DNA from: Plantibacter sp. ME-Dv--P-122b
GTDB taxonomy: Bacteria > Actinomycetota > Actinomycetes > Actinomycetales > Microbacteriaceae
Reading direction: 5' to 3'
Assembly: GCF_030209375.1 (NCBI RefSeq)
Contig: NZ_JARVSC010000001.1
Span: 62,001-126,000, forward strand
Length of the DNA stretch: 64,000 bases
The notes under the pieces are model-generated. The model was not told the origin of the DNA, made no database searches, and saw only the letters and a program-made list of their open reading frames with translations. Positions 27,492 through 36,330 of the stretch are shown one piece after another. Each line of letters opens with the position of its first letter. Position 1 is the stretch's first letter. The position numbers and the translations under genes are program-made.

Positions 27492-28073
27492 ATGGACGAT
27501 GACCAGCTGACCGAACTGCTCCGCGAAAGCGGTCCGCCCACCCGGGTGCCCTTGGCGCTGGCCGAGCATCGTCGCCGCATCGTGACTGCTGGATCGCGCG
27601 CGAGGATCACGCATCGTCGGAACTGGTTCGTCGGCGGTTCCGTCGTGATCGTCCTACTCGCCGGTGGGGGAGCTGCCACCGCCGGATCCGATCTGGTCAC
27701 TCCCTGGGGATGGACCGCCGACAACACCTTCGCGCGGGTCGACGATCGAGGAGGCTCGTGTTACGCCGGCGTGCGGGTCGAACCCGAAGGAGTGGCTGAC
27801 GACGCACCGATCATGATCGCCGCGCGGGAGATCGCCTCCGGTATCTCGCTCGATGACCTGGACACCTCGGCCGCGGAGCGTCGCATCGTCGCCGAGAACG
27901 CCGATGCCACGGGCGATGGGCCTCGTGAAATCGGACCGAGTCAGCTCCGGCGAGAGGCGCTTGATGCGGTCGTTGCGGAGACCGTGTTCGATGGCCTCCG
28001 GGAGCAGGGCTTCCCGACAGATCCTGTGCCGGTGAGCGTCTACATTCGCGAGCGTTGTGGAGCCGGCGAATGA
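27492..28073 (+). CDS. membrane-anchored protein upstream of sigma factor (possible anti-sigma)
   Basis: A 193-residue protein starting MDDDQLTELLRE behind GAGGGA. About 45 cytoplasmic residues, one membrane helix (WFVGGSVVIVLLAGGGAATA) and an extracytoplasmic domain with two Cys (GGSCYAG and ERCGAG). No family recognised. The topology (short cytosolic part, one helix, outside domain) and the ATGA overlap with the sigma factor suggest an anti-sigma factor or sensor for it, but no zinc-finger HxxxCxxC motif is present. Confidence 0.7.
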   Translation: MDDDQLTELLRESGPPTRVPLALAEHRRRIVTAGSRARITHRRNWFVGGSVVIVLLAGGGAATAGSDLVTPWGWTADNTFARVDDRGGSCYAGVRVEPEGVADDAPIMIAAREIASGISLDDLDTSAAERRIVAENADATGDGPREIGPSQLRREALDAVVAETVFDGLREQGFPTDPVPVSVYIRERCGAGE

Positions 28074-28594
28074 GGTTGACGAGTGTGGAGGTCGAGCAGC
28101 GGCTGACCGCCAACGACGCTGATCTCTTGCGCTATCTGCAGCGGCGCCTCCTCGACCGGGAAGATGCAGCCGATGCCTTCTCAGAGGTGCTCCTCGTCGC
28201 GTGGAGGCAGCGTCGCAAGATGCCCGCCGATCACGAGCAGGCTCGGATGTGGTTGTTCGGGATCGCCCGAAACGTCTTGCGGTCGACGCGGCGGGCTGGA
28301 GCAAGACGCACAGCCGCCACCCAACTGTTGATCGACGCGACACTGACCGACACGACGGCGCCCGACGAGGCGTCCGCGGTGCGCGACGCGATCGCCAGCT
28401 TGCCCAAAGAGCAGGCGGAACTCATCAGACTGACGTATTGGGATGGGTTCAGTTCGATCGAGGCCGGGTTGATGCTCGGCATCTCAGCCTCGGCCGTTCG
28501 CTCACGCCTCGTCGGAGCGCGCTCTGCGGTGCGGGCACTCCTCGCCGGTGACGCATCGACTCGCGACGCTGACCAGGGCAGCTTCACCACGTGA
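28070..28594 (+). CDS. ECF-type RNA polymerase sigma factor
   Basis: A 174-residue sigma-70 family protein. Region 2 spans about 15-80 (LLRYLQRRLLDREDAADAFS, MWLFGIARNVLRS) and region 4 about 105-160 (LPKEQAELIRLTYWDGFSSI, SASAVRSRLVGARSAVRALL). Start MRLTSVEV overlaps the upstream gene by ATGA. Its target promoters are not evident in the window. The usual ECF order is sigma then anti-sigma; here the membrane partner comes first. Confidence 0.92.
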   Translation: MRLTSVEVEQRLTANDADLLRYLQRRLLDREDAADAFSEVLLVAWRQRRKMPADHEQARMWLFGIARNVLRSTRRAGARRTAATQLLIDATLTDTTAPDEASAVRDAIASLPKEQAELIRLTYWDGFSSIEAGLMLGISASAVRSRLVGARSAVRALLAGDASTRDADQGSFTT

Positions 28595-28607
28595 TCGACG
28601 GACGGAT

Positions 28608-29546
28608 ATGGGGTCATCCCGCTTCCGCAGAGTCGGTCGAGCGCCTGAGACTCGGGAGGTGCCCCTGAACTTCGTCGCCATCGACTTCGAGACCGCCAAC
28701 TTCGATCGCGCATCCGTGTGCGCGGTCGGCCTGACGAAGGTCGTCGACGATCGAGTCGTCGCGACCGACTCTTGGTTCGTGCGACCGCCGACCGGCCTCG
28801 ACTTCACGAACACCTACCTGCACGGCATCGGACCCGCCCACGTGGCTTCGGCGCCGTCGTGGACGGAGACGCTGCAACGCATCGCCGGCGTGACGGCCGG
28901 AGTCCCGCTGGTCGCGTACAGCCCGTTCGACAAGGGCGTCTACAACGCGGCTAACACGCTCACGGGGAGCACTCCCGGCGGATTCGACTTCCTCGATGCG
29001 CTCGCCGTCGTCAGGCACCACTGTCAGTTGCCCAGTCACCGGCTGCCCCTCGTCGTCGCCCACTTCGGGTTGCCGGACTTCGACCACCACGAGGCCGGTG
29101 CCGACTCGCTCGCGTGTGCACTCATCACGCTGCGCATCGCGGAGGAACGCGGAGCAGGTTCCCTCGAGGAGCTGTGGTCCTCCATCCCGACGCGCCCACG
29201 CACGAGAGCGGCCCGTTCGTACACGAAGCAGGCCGACTTGCCCCAGGCCAGCCCCGAGGCGGATCAGGGCCATCCGCTCTTCGGCGAGGTGGTCTGTTTC
29301 TCCGGCGACCTCGACAGCTACACCCGGCCGGAAGCGCAGAAGATCGTGGCGTCGTTCGGGGCGACCGTCTCCGCAAACGTGACGAAGAAGACGTCGCTGG
29401 TGGTCATGGGCGGCTTCGACCCGGCGACGCTTCGACCCGGGGCGACGCTCAGCACGAAGATCCAACGGGCGCAGGAGCTGGCTGCCGGCGGTCAGTCCGT
29501 GGAGATCGTCACGGAACAGACCTTCCTCGAGATCCTGAGCGTCTGA
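28608..29546 (+). CDS. DnaQ-like 3'-5' exonuclease with C-terminal BRCT domain
   Basis: About 312 residues. The exonuclease domain begins FVAIDFETANFDRAS (DEDD Exo I with D and E), has AYSPFDKGVYN and closes with FDHHEAGADSLACA (His and Asp of Exo III). A linker rich in Arg/Ala leads to a BRCT domain (GEVVCFSGDLDSYTRPEAQK, NVTKKTSLVVMGG). Role in DNA repair or proofreading-like processing is likely. The start is uncertain: ATG 28608 or GTG 28662 (PLNFVAIDF). Confidence 0.88.
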   Translation: MGSSRFRRVGRAPETREVPLNFVAIDFETANFDRASVCAVGLTKVVDDRVVATDSWFVRPPTGLDFTNTYLHGIGPAHVASAPSWTETLQRIAGVTAGVPLVAYSPFDKGVYNAANTLTGSTPGGFDFLDALAVVRHHCQLPSHRLPLVVAHFGLPDFDHHEAGADSLACALITLRIAEERGAGSLEELWSSIPTRPRTRAARSYTKQADLPQASPEADQGHPLFGEVVCFSGDLDSYTRPEAQKIVASFGATVSANVTKKTSLVVMGGFDPATLRPGATLSTKIQRAQELAAGGQSVEIVTEQTFLEILSV

Positions 29547-29552
29547 GGACGT

Positions 29553-29612
29553 GTTCATTCGCCCATCTTTGGGCGAGCGAACGCCGCGTCGCCCAACGAT
29601 GGGCGAATGAAC
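29553..29612. terminator. 60-nt two-stage hairpin between convergent genes
   Basis: GTTCATTCGCCCATC (29553-29567) pairs perfectly with GATGGGCGAATGAAC (29598-29612); inside, TTGGGCGA pairs with TCGCCCAA. It separates the exonuclease gene from the end of the homoprotocatechuate operon. Confidence 0.8.
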
Positions 29613-29618
29613 CGGGAC

Positions 29619-30758
29619 CTACAGCGTGTTGCCGAGCTTGAAGCCCTGGGCCTCGTCGCCCTTGCGGGTGTAGGAGAAGCCGTCGGCACCGATGGTGACC
29701 TCGAGCTCGGAGTCGTCGATCCGGGAGACCACCGGCTTCGGCTCACCGTCGAGGTCGAGCACGAGGGATGCGTCCGTGTACCAACTCGGCACGACGGCGT
29801 TGCCCCACCAGTCGCGCCGCTGGTTGTCGTGCACGTCCCACGTGACCACCGGGTTGTCGGGGTCGCCCGTGTAGTAGTCCTGGGTGTAGATCTCGATCCG
29901 GTGGCCGTCAGGGTCGCGGATGTACAGGTAGAACGCGTTCGAGACACCGTGCCTGCCGGGGCCGCGCTCGATGACGTCCGACATCCGCAGCGCACCGAGC
30001 TTGTCGCAGATCGCGATGATGTTGTGCTTCTCGTGCGTCGCGAACGCCACGTGGTGCATGCGCGGTCCGTCACCACCCGTCATCGCCGTGTCGTGCACGG
30101 TCGGCTTCCGGCGCATCCACGCCGCGTACGTCGTCCCGGCCTCGTCCTGGATGTCTTCCGTGACGCGGAACCCGAGGTCCTCCATGTACGCGACCGCGCG
30201 CGGCACGTCCGGCGTCACCTGGTTGAAGTGGTCGAGCCGCACGAGCGCGCCCGGCGTGTACAGGTCGTAGCGCCAGGCCAACCGCTCGACGTGCTCCACG
30301 TCGTAGAAGAACTCGACGGGGAAGCCGAGCGGATCCTCGACGCGCACCGAGTCGCCGATGCCCTTCACATACCCCTCGGAACGACGCTCCACCCGGCACC
30401 CGAGCTCCGTGTAGAAGGCGACCGCGCGGTCGAGGTCCTCGGGGCTCCGCACCCGGTAGCTGAACGCCGCGACCGCCGCCACCGGACCCTGCCGCAGCAC
30501 GAGGTTGTGGTGGATGAACTCCTCGAAGCTCCGCAGGTAGACGGTCGTCTCGTCCTCCTCCGTGACCACGAGGTCGAGGACGTCGACGTAGAACTTCCGG
30601 CTCGCGGCGAGATCTGTGACGACGATCTCCATGTACGCACAGCGGAGGATGTCCGGCGGAGTGGCGGCGGGTGTCGGGATGCGGTTCACCGGCGCCGGGA
30701 TCGGGTCGGCGGCGGTCACGACGGGCTCGGCCGACGACGGGGTGATGGGGTTCGACAT
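29619..30758 (-). CDS. hpaD: homoprotocatechuate (3,4-dihydroxyphenylacetate) 2,3-dioxygenase
   Basis: A 379-residue extradiol dioxygenase that opens the ring of 3,4-dihydroxyphenylacetate. Metal ligands His177 (DHFNQV), His236 (RMHHVAF) and Glu289 (HRIEIY) fall at a constant +22 offset from the His155/His214/Glu267 of the Brevibacterium fuscum enzyme as I remember it. His222, Asn179 and Tyr279 also match active-site positions of that enzyme. AAGGA precedes ATG. Last gene of the leftward operon, 51 nt after hpaE. Confidence 0.95.
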   Translation of the reverse strand: MSNPITPSSAEPVVTAADPIPAPVNRIPTPAATPPDILRCAYMEIVVTDLAASRKFYVDVLDLVVTEEDETTVYLRSFEEFIHHNLVLRQGPVAAVAAFSYRVRSPEDLDRAVAFYTELGCRVERRSEGYVKGIGDSVRVEDPLGFPVEFFYDVEHVERLAWRYDLYTPGALVRLDHFNQVTPDVPRAVAYMEDLGFRVTEDIQDEAGTTYAAWMRRKPTVHDTAMTGGDGPRMHHVAFATHEKHNIIAICDKLGALRMSDVIERGPGRHGVSNAFYLYIRDPDGHRIEIYTQDYYTGDPDNPVVTWDVHDNQRRDWWGNAVVPSWYTDASLVLDLDGEPKPVVSRIDDSELEVTIGADGFSYTRKGDEAQGFKLGNTL

Positions 30759-30809
30759 GATCTGCGTCCTTGCTGATCTCGGTTGCTGGGTGGAGGTCGA
30801 CCGGGTGGG

Positions 30810-32324
30810 TCAGTGCGCGGCCTGCAGCGGCCCGCCGGTCCCGAAGCGCGGGGAATGCGCCTGGTTCAGCGTGATGTGCACCGCCTGCTGGTCGGTGTAG
30901 AAGTCGATCGAGCGGTAGCCACCCTCGTGTCCGAGACCCGAGGCCTTCACGCCGCCGAACGGGGTGCGGAGGTCGCGCACGTTGTTCGAGTTCAGCCACA
31001 CCATCCCGGCCTGCACGTTCTGGGAGAAGGTGTGGGCCCGCTTGAGGTCGTTCGTCCAGATGTACGCGGCGAGCCCGTACTTCGTGTCGTTCGCGAGCGC
31101 GAGCGCCTCCTCGTCGGAGTCGAACGGGGTGATGGCGACGACCGGCCCGAAGATCTCCTCCTGGAAGATGCGGGCGGTCGGCGGGACGTCGGCGAAGACC
31201 GTCGGCGCGACGTAGTTGCCGGTCGGGAACCCGAGGGGGCGACCGCCGCCGGCGACGAGGCGGCCCTCCGTCTTGCCGATCTCGACGTAGCCCATGACCT
31301 TCTCGTAGTGCTCCGGGTGCACGAGCGCGCCGACCTCGGTGGCCGGGTCGTTCGGGTGCCCGACGACGATGTTGCGGGCCCGCTCGGCGTAGCGCTCGAC
31401 GAAGTCGTCGTAGACACTCCGCTCGACGAGGATGCGGCTGCCGGCGGTGCAGCGCTCGCCGTTCAGGGAGAACACGCCGAACACCGTCGCGTCGAGGGCG
31501 TCGTCGAGGTCGGCGTCGGCGAACACGACGGCCGGCGACTTGCCACCGAGCTCCATCGACAGCCCCTTCAGGAACGGCGCGGCGTTCGCGAAGATGAGCT
31601 GCCCGGTGCTGCTCTCCCCGGTGAACGAGATGAGCGGCACGTCCGGGTGCTTCACGAGGGCGTCGCCGGCGTCCTCGCCGAGCCCGTTCACGAGGTTGAA
31701 CACCCCGTCGGGCACGCCGGCGTCGCGGAAGATGTCCGCCCACAGGCTCGCCGAGAGCGGGGTGAACTCCGCCGGCTTCAGGACGACCGTGTTCCCGGTC
31801 GCGAGAGCCGGAGCGAGCTTCCAGCTCTCGAGCATGAACGGCGTGTTCCACGGCGTGATGAGCCCAGCCACGCCGATGGGCTTGCGGTTGACGTAGTTCA
31901 CCTGCCGGCCGGGCACCTTGTAGGTGTCGTCGTGCTGGGCGACGATCAGGTCGGCGAAGAACCGGAAGTTCTCGGCTGCGCGCTTCGCCTGACCGAGCGC
32001 CTGCGTGATCGGCAGTCCGGTGTCGAAGCTCTCGAGCTCGGCGAGGCGGGCGTCCTGCGCTTCGACGGCATCGGCGACCCGGTGCAGGATCCGGCTGCGC
32101 TCGCGGGGGAGGAGCCGCGGCCACGGACCCTCGTCGAAGGCGCGCTTGGCGGCGGCGACGGCGAGGTCGATGTCCGCCTGCTTGCCGGCGGCGGCCTGGA
32201 CGTAGGTCTCGTTCGACACCGGGTCGAGGACGTCGAAGGTGTCGCCGTCGACCGAGTCGACGAACGCGCCGTCGATGTAGTGCCGGATACGGTCGGGCAA
32301 CGCTGCCGGAACGTGCTGGGTCAT
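30810..32324 (-). CDS. hpaE: 5-carboxymethyl-2-hydroxymuconate semialdehyde dehydrogenase
   Basis: A 504-residue NAD-dependent aldehyde dehydrogenase that oxidises the ring-cleavage product of HpaD. Motifs: FTGESSTGQLI (cofactor), MELGGKSPAVVF (general base Glu) and NGERCTAGSR (catalytic Cys). The start MTQHVPAAL has GGAGG upstream and overlaps the GntR stop by ATGA. The hpaE assignment rests on neighbours; by sequence alone it could be another semialdehyde dehydrogenase. Confidence 0.92.
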   Translation of the reverse strand: MTQHVPAALPDRIRHYIDGAFVDSVDGDTFDVLDPVSNETYVQAAAGKQADIDLAVAAAKRAFDEGPWPRLLPRERSRILHRVADAVEAQDARLAELESFDTGLPITQALGQAKRAAENFRFFADLIVAQHDDTYKVPGRQVNYVNRKPIGVAGLITPWNTPFMLESWKLAPALATGNTVVLKPAEFTPLSASLWADIFRDAGVPDGVFNLVNGLGEDAGDALVKHPDVPLISFTGESSTGQLIFANAAPFLKGLSMELGGKSPAVVFADADLDDALDATVFGVFSLNGERCTAGSRILVERSVYDDFVERYAERARNIVVGHPNDPATEVGALVHPEHYEKVMGYVEIGKTEGRLVAGGGRPLGFPTGNYVAPTVFADVPPTARIFQEEIFGPVVAITPFDSDEEALALANDTKYGLAAYIWTNDLKRAHTFSQNVQAGMVWLNSNNVRDLRTPFGGVKASGLGHEGGYRSIDFYTDQQAVHITLNQAHSPRFGTGGPLQAAH

Positions 32325-33067
32325 GGGTGGTTCCTCCGGTCGATGGTGGACGGCGGTGACGACGGCGGGCGGGCCGCGGTGGGCGGCTGGTGCTCGGTCT
32401 GGTACGCGAGCATGGCGTCGAGTGTCGCGGTGCGGTGGTCGCGGGCGGCGATCTCGATCTCGAGGGGTTGCGCGCCGGCGGCGATGAGTTCGAGGATGCC
32501 GTCGTGTTCGGCGACCGACTCCCGCGCGCGGCCCGGAACGAAGCTGAACGTCGAGTCGCGGAGCGCGTTCAGCCGCCGCCAGCCGCGGTGGACGAGGTCG
32601 AGGACGTGCGGGTTCGGGCACTCCTCGAAGAGGACGGTGTGGAACTCCAGGTTCAGCGCCGTGAACGCGTGCGGGTCGAAGTCGTCGAGGGTGCGGCGCA
32701 TCCGCTCGTTGATCTCGCGGGCGCGGGCCAGGTGGTCGTCGGTGAGGTAGGCGGCGCTCATCGAGGTCGCTGCTCCCTCGACGAGGGCGAGCGTCTGCAT
32801 CGTGAAGAGGTACTCGGTCTCGTGCAGCATCGCGACCTGCGCGCCGACGTTGCGCTCGAAGGTCACGAGCCCCTCGGCCTCCAGCCGACGGATCGCCTCG
32901 CGCACCGGGACCACGCTGATGTCGAGCTCACCCGCGATCTGGCCGAGCACCAGTCGGTACCCGGGGACGAAGCGGCCCTCGTCGATCGCCTCGCGGATGA
33001 ACCGGTAGGCCCGCTCGGACTTGCTGAGCGACGCTTCCTGCCCGGTCGTCGGGTGTGGTCCGCTCAT
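32321..33067 (-). CDS. GntR family regulator, FadR/FCD type
   Basis: A 248-residue regulator. N-terminal winged helix (about 20-85: YRFIREAIDEGRFVPGYRL, VPVREAIRRLEAEGL) and an all-helical FCD ligand domain with His residues (LNLEFHTVLFEE, AEHDGILELI) that usually bind a metal and organic acid. It is embedded in the aromatic operon between the FAH-RraA gene and hpaE, with ATGA overlaps both sides. Likely repressor of the cluster through the GTATAC-centred palindromes at 34633 and 36331. Confidence 0.92.
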   Translation of the reverse strand: MSGPHPTTGQEASLSKSERAYRFIREAIDEGRFVPGYRLVLGQIAGELDISVVPVREAIRRLEAEGLVTFERNVGAQVAMLHETEYLFTMQTLALVEGAATSMSAAYLTDDHLARAREINERMRRTLDDFDPHAFTALNLEFHTVLFEECPNPHVLDLVHRGWRRLNALRDSTFSFVPGRARESVAEHDGILELIAAGAQPLEIEIAARDHRTATLDAMLAYQTEHQPPTAARPPSSPPSTIDRRNHP

Positions 33068-34605
33068 CGTCCCTGCTCGCTCTCGTATCGCGCCCGCCAC
33101 TCGGCGTTCAGCGGGAAGAGTCCGTCGACGGCGGCACCGCCACGGACCTGCTCGGCGATCCACGCGTCCTCCGCCTCCTGCACGACCGCCTCCACGGCGA
33201 CCTCGGCGGCGAGCGCCCGGGGGATCGCGATGACGCCATCACCGTCCCCGACGATCACGTCGCCGGGCAGGACCGTCGCCCCGCCGCAGGTGACCGCGAC
33301 GTCGATCTCCCACGGCACATGGCGGCGCCCGAGGACGGACGGGTGCGGACCCTGCGAGAAGGTCGGCAGGTCGAACGCCGCGACCTGCTCGGCATCGCGG
33401 ATGCCGCCGTCGGTGACGACCCCGGCCGCTCCCCGCTGCTGTGCCCGAAGCGCGAGGACGTCGCCGACGGTGCCCGTGCCGCGCTCGCCGCGTGCCTCGA
33501 TCACGATGACCTCGCCGGCCTCGACGGTGTCGAAGATCCGCTTCTGGGCGTTGAAGCCGTTCCCGCGCTCGGCGAAGAGGTCGGGTCGGTGGGCGACGAA
33601 GCGGAGGGTGCGGGCCACGCCGACCATGCGCGTGCCCGGTCGCGACGCGTGCACGCCCTCGACGAAGACCTCGGTGTACCCGCGGGCGCGGAGCTTGGCG
33701 CTGAGGGTCGCCGTCGAGACCGAGGCGAGCTGTTCGGCGACCGCGGGGTCGAGCGGCTCGGCGACTCGGTCTCCGTGCGCGTCCCGGCCCCCGAGAGCAT
33801 CCCGGCCCCCGAGCGCATCCCGGTCCCTGAGCTTGTCGAAGGGCAGACCCGCCGCCGCAGCGTCCCCCCAGGCCTCGATGCGCTGATGGTCGTCGGCAGC
33901 CGGTTTCGCGCCGAACCCGCCGAAGGGCTCGGTGCCCTCGACGACCGTCGTCACGAGTCGACCGCTCGACGGAGCGCCCGGTGCGGTCGGTGCGTCGACC
34001 TCGACCTCGACGACGTCGCCGGGCACGACGACGGAGGAGCCGGCGGGTGTGCCGGTGAGGATGACGTCGCCGGGCTCGAGCGTCGCGAGCTGCGAGAGGT
34101 CGGCGATGAGCTGGGCGAACGGGAAGAGCAGCGTGTCGCTCGTGTCGTCCTGGACCACGACGCCGTTGACCCAGGTGCGAACGCGAAGGGCCACCGGATC
34201 GATGTGCTCGGCGGGGATGACGGACGGGCCGAGGGGCGTGTAGCCGTCGCCGCCCTTCGAGCGCACGTTCGACCCCTTGTCGGCACTGCGGAGGTCGTAG
34301 AGCCCGAAGTCGTTCGCCGCGGTGACGCCCGAGACGTGCTGCCAGGCGTCCTCGACGCGGACACGGCGGGCCGCGGTGCCGATGATGATGGCGATCTCGC
34401 CCTCGAAGGCGAGCAGTTCCGCGCCGGCCGGGCGCTCGACGGTGCCGCCCGTGCCTGAGACGGAGGACCACGGCTTGAAGAAGTACGACGGGTGCTCCGG
34501 TGTGCGGCCACGCTGGGCCGCCCGTGACGGGTAGTTGAGGTGGACGGCGATGATCTTGCCGCCCCCGCTGTTCGGGAGGCCTTCGATGCCCTGGTGGCTG
34601 CTCAT
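33064..34605 (-). CDS. fumarylacetoacetate-hydrolase domain fused to RraA-type aldolase domain
   Basis: A 513-residue two-domain enzyme. Residues ~15-235 are FAH family: AFEGEIAIIIG, AANDFGLYDLRSADKGSN and GDGYTPLGPSVIP, as in HpaG isomerase/decarboxylase domains. Residues ~285-510 are RraA-like: GTRMVGVARTL, TDGGIRDAEQV and GDVIVGDGDGVIAIP, as in 4-hydroxy-4-methyl-2-oxoglutarate aldolase/oxaloacetate decarboxylase. Between them is a low-complexity linker with tandem RDALGG units and FDKLRD, encoded by a dispersed DNA element. Start ATG 34605 has GAGGA upstream; GTG 34608 is possible. Confidence 0.88.
   Translation of the reverse strand: MSSHQGIEGLPNSGGGKIIAVHLNYPSRAAQRGRTPEHPSYFFKPWSSVSGTGGTVERPAGAELLAFEGEIAIIIGTAARRVRVEDAWQHVSGVTAANDFGLYDLRSADKGSNVRSKGGDGYTPLGPSVIPAEHIDPVALRVRTWVNGVVVQDDTSDTLLFPFAQLIADLSQLATLEPGDVILTGTPAGSSVVVPGDVVEVEVDAPTAPGAPSSGRLVTTVVEGTEPFGGFGAKPAADDHQRIEAWGDAAAAGLPFDKLRDRDALGGRDALGGRDAHGDRVAEPLDPAVAEQLASVSTATLSAKLRARGYTEVFVEGVHASRPGTRMVGVARTLRFVAHRPDLFAERGNGFNAQKRIFDTVEAGEVIVIEARGERGTGTVGDVLALRAQQRGAAGVVTDGGIRDAEQVAAFDLPTFSQGPHPSVLGRRHVPWEIDVAVTCGGATVLPGDVIVGDGDGVIAIPRALAAEVAVEAVVQEAEDAWIAEQVRGGAAVDGLFPLNAEWRARYESEQGR
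33822..33845. repeat. 24-nt dispersed element, copy 2, inside a coding sequence
   Basis: GGTCCCTGAGCTTGTCGAAG then GGCA, differing at one base from 9209-9232. Read on the minus strand it encodes PFDKLRD in the linker between the FAH and RraA domains. Next to it (33783-33821) lies a GC-rich tandem repeat with unit CCCGGCCCCCGAG plus NGCAT. Confidence 0.85.
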
Positions 34606-34632
34606 CACACGTCCTCGTTGTCGGTATCCAGA

Positions 34633-34644
34633 ATCGTATACGAT
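34633..34644. promoter_or_regulatory. palindromic operator of the aromatic cluster, site 1
   Basis: ATCGTATACGAT is a perfect 12-bp palindrome located 28 nt upstream of the FAH-RraA start. A copy with one change is at 36331-36342 in the other control region of the cluster. Half-site GTA-TAC with flanking dyad fits FadR-type GntR binding (consensus T-x-GT-N-AC-x-A). Confidence 0.7.
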
Positions 34645-34664
34645 CCGGACGCGATGGGAAAGAG

Positions 34665-35477
34665 TCAGTACCCGTCGCTGCGGGTCGTGTCGTTCCGGCC
34701 GTCGATGAAGCGCTCGGCCAACTGCTCGGATGCGCGGGCGAGGAGCGACACGTCCGCGCCGACGAGGACGAAGGACGCCCCGCGGTCGAGGTAGTGCTCG
34801 GCCATGACGGGGTCGAAGGCGTTCACGCCGGCCGGCTTCCCCGCGGCGGCGGCGGCATCGAGCACCCGCTCGACCGCGCTGACGACGGTGGGGTGCCCCT
34901 GCTGGCCGAGCAGGCCGAGCGACGCCGAGAGGTCGGCCGGACCGACGAACACCGCGTCCACGCCGTCGACCGCGAGGATGTCCTCGGCCTGCTCGACCGC
35001 CTCCGCCGACTCGATCTGCACCGTGAGCGACACCGAGTCGTCCGCCTGCGCGAGGTAGTCGTCGATCCGGTTCCAGCGGGAGGACCTCGCGAGCGCGCTA
35101 CCGACCCCGCGGGCGCCCTGCGGCGGGTACCGCACGGCCTGCACGAGCGCCGCCGCCTGCTCGGCCGACGACACCATGGGCACGATGAGGTTCTGGGCCC
35201 CGAGGTCGAGCACCTGCTTGATCACGACCGCGTCGCCGAACGGCACCCGCACCAGCGGACACACCGGGAAGGCGGCCACCACCTGCAGCTGCAGCTGGAT
35301 GCTCTCCAGGGTGTTCGCCGAGTGCTCGCCGTCGATGAGGAGGAGGTCGAGCCCGCTGCCCGCCGCGATCTCCGCCGCGATCGGACTGCCCGACACCACC
35401 CACATCCCGACGAGGGGACGGTCCGCGGTGCGCAGGCGCTCGCCGAAGGTCGGCGGCAGGGTCATTCGAATCGGCAT
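34665..35477 (-). CDS. hpaI: HpcH/HpaI family class II aldolase
   Basis: A 270-residue metal-dependent pyruvate aldolase, expected to split 4-hydroxy-2-oxoheptane-1,7-dioate into pyruvate and succinate semialdehyde. Motifs: IDGEHSANTLESIQLQL, VPMVSSAEQA, QIESAEAVEQAEDI (metal Glu) and VDAVFVGPADLSASLG. I start at MPIRMTLPP because GGGAG lies 7 nt upstream; ATG 35465 would give an ATGA overlap with hpaH instead. Confidence 0.92.
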   Translation of the reverse strand: MPIRMTLPPTFGERLRTADRPLVGMWVVSGSPIAAEIAAGSGLDLLLIDGEHSANTLESIQLQLQVVAAFPVCPLVRVPFGDAVVIKQVLDLGAQNLIVPMVSSAEQAAALVQAVRYPPQGARGVGSALARSSRWNRIDDYLAQADDSVSLTVQIESAEAVEQAEDILAVDGVDAVFVGPADLSASLGLLGQQGHPTVVSAVERVLDAAAAAGKPAGVNAFDPVMAEHYLDRGASFVLVGADVSLLARASEQLAERFIDGRNDTTRSDGY

Positions 35478-36244
35478 GTCACGGCTCCCAGTCCCTGGTA
35501 TTCGGCGTGGACGGTGTCGCCCCGTTCGACCCACATCGGCCTCGTGAACGAGCCCGACAGGATGATCTCCCCGGCGGCGAGGCTGCCGCTGTGCTGGGCG
35601 AGCTTGCCCGCGAGCCACGCGACGCCGAGTGCCGGGTGTCCGAGGACGGCGCCGGCGACGCCCGACTCCTCGATGGTCTGGTTGCGGTAGAGCAGGGCCG
35701 AGACCCATCGCGGGTCGATCGCGTCGGGGCGGACGGGCGTTCCGCCGAGCACCATGGCACCGAGCGCCGCGTTGTCGGCGATGGTGTCGACGATCGTGCG
35801 ACCGCTGAGTTCGATGTGGGAGTTGAGGACCTCGAGCGCCGGCACGATGTGGTCGGTCGCGTCGAGCACCTCGAAGATCGAGCAGTGCGGCCCCTGCAGT
35901 GGGCGGCCGAGGACGAAGGCCAGCTCGACCTCCACGCGGACGTTGGAGTAGGCGTCGAAGTCGAGCGTCGCGCCCGAGTCGAAGACCTGGTCGTCGAAGA
36001 TGACGCCGTAGTCGGGTTCGGTGATCCCGGTGGCCTGCTGCATCGCCTTCGAGGTGAGCCCGATCTTGTGGCCGACGACGCGCCGACCGGCGGCGATGCG
36101 GCGTTCGGCCCACAGCGCCTGCACGGCGTAGGAGTCCTCGATGGTCATGTCCGGGTGGCGGGCGGTGAGGAGGGGGATGACGCTCCGCTCCTCATGCGCC
36201 GCCGCCAGCTCGTCGGCGATCGCCTGTCGTTCGTGATCCTGCAT
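35462..36244 (-). CDS. hpaH: 2-oxo-hept-3-ene-1,7-dioate hydratase
   Basis: A 260-residue enzyme of the hydratase/decarboxylase (FAH-like) family that hydrates 2-oxohept-3-ene-1,7-dioate. Motifs: VVGHKIGLTSKAMQQATGI, PDYGVIFDD, VEVELAFVLGRPL (metal Glu residues) and LGGTPVRPD. It precedes hpaI with overlapping ends and diverges from the MFS permease gene; both start near the operator at 36331. Confidence 0.93.
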   Translation of the reverse strand: MQDHERQAIADELAAAHEERSVIPLLTARHPDMTIEDSYAVQALWAERRIAAGRRVVGHKIGLTSKAMQQATGITEPDYGVIFDDQVFDSGATLDFDAYSNVRVEVELAFVLGRPLQGPHCSIFEVLDATDHIVPALEVLNSHIELSGRTIVDTIADNAALGAMVLGGTPVRPDAIDPRWVSALLYRNQTIEESGVAGAVLGHPALGVAWLAGKLAQHSGSLAAGEIILSGSFTRPMWVERGDTVHAEYQGLGAVTCRFE

Positions 36245-36330
36245 CGCGTCCCGTCCTCATCTGCGTCGACTGCGGCCTGCGATCACGATACGGTGCGTCG
36301 TCATCGACTGCCTCTTGCGCGGCGAGCACG

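Noticed and set aside
35462-35465. ATG 35465 as start of the aldolase with an ATGA overlap
   Set aside because: ATG 35477 has a GGGAG site at good spacing; 35465 has none. Either is possible, but the upstream one was preferred.
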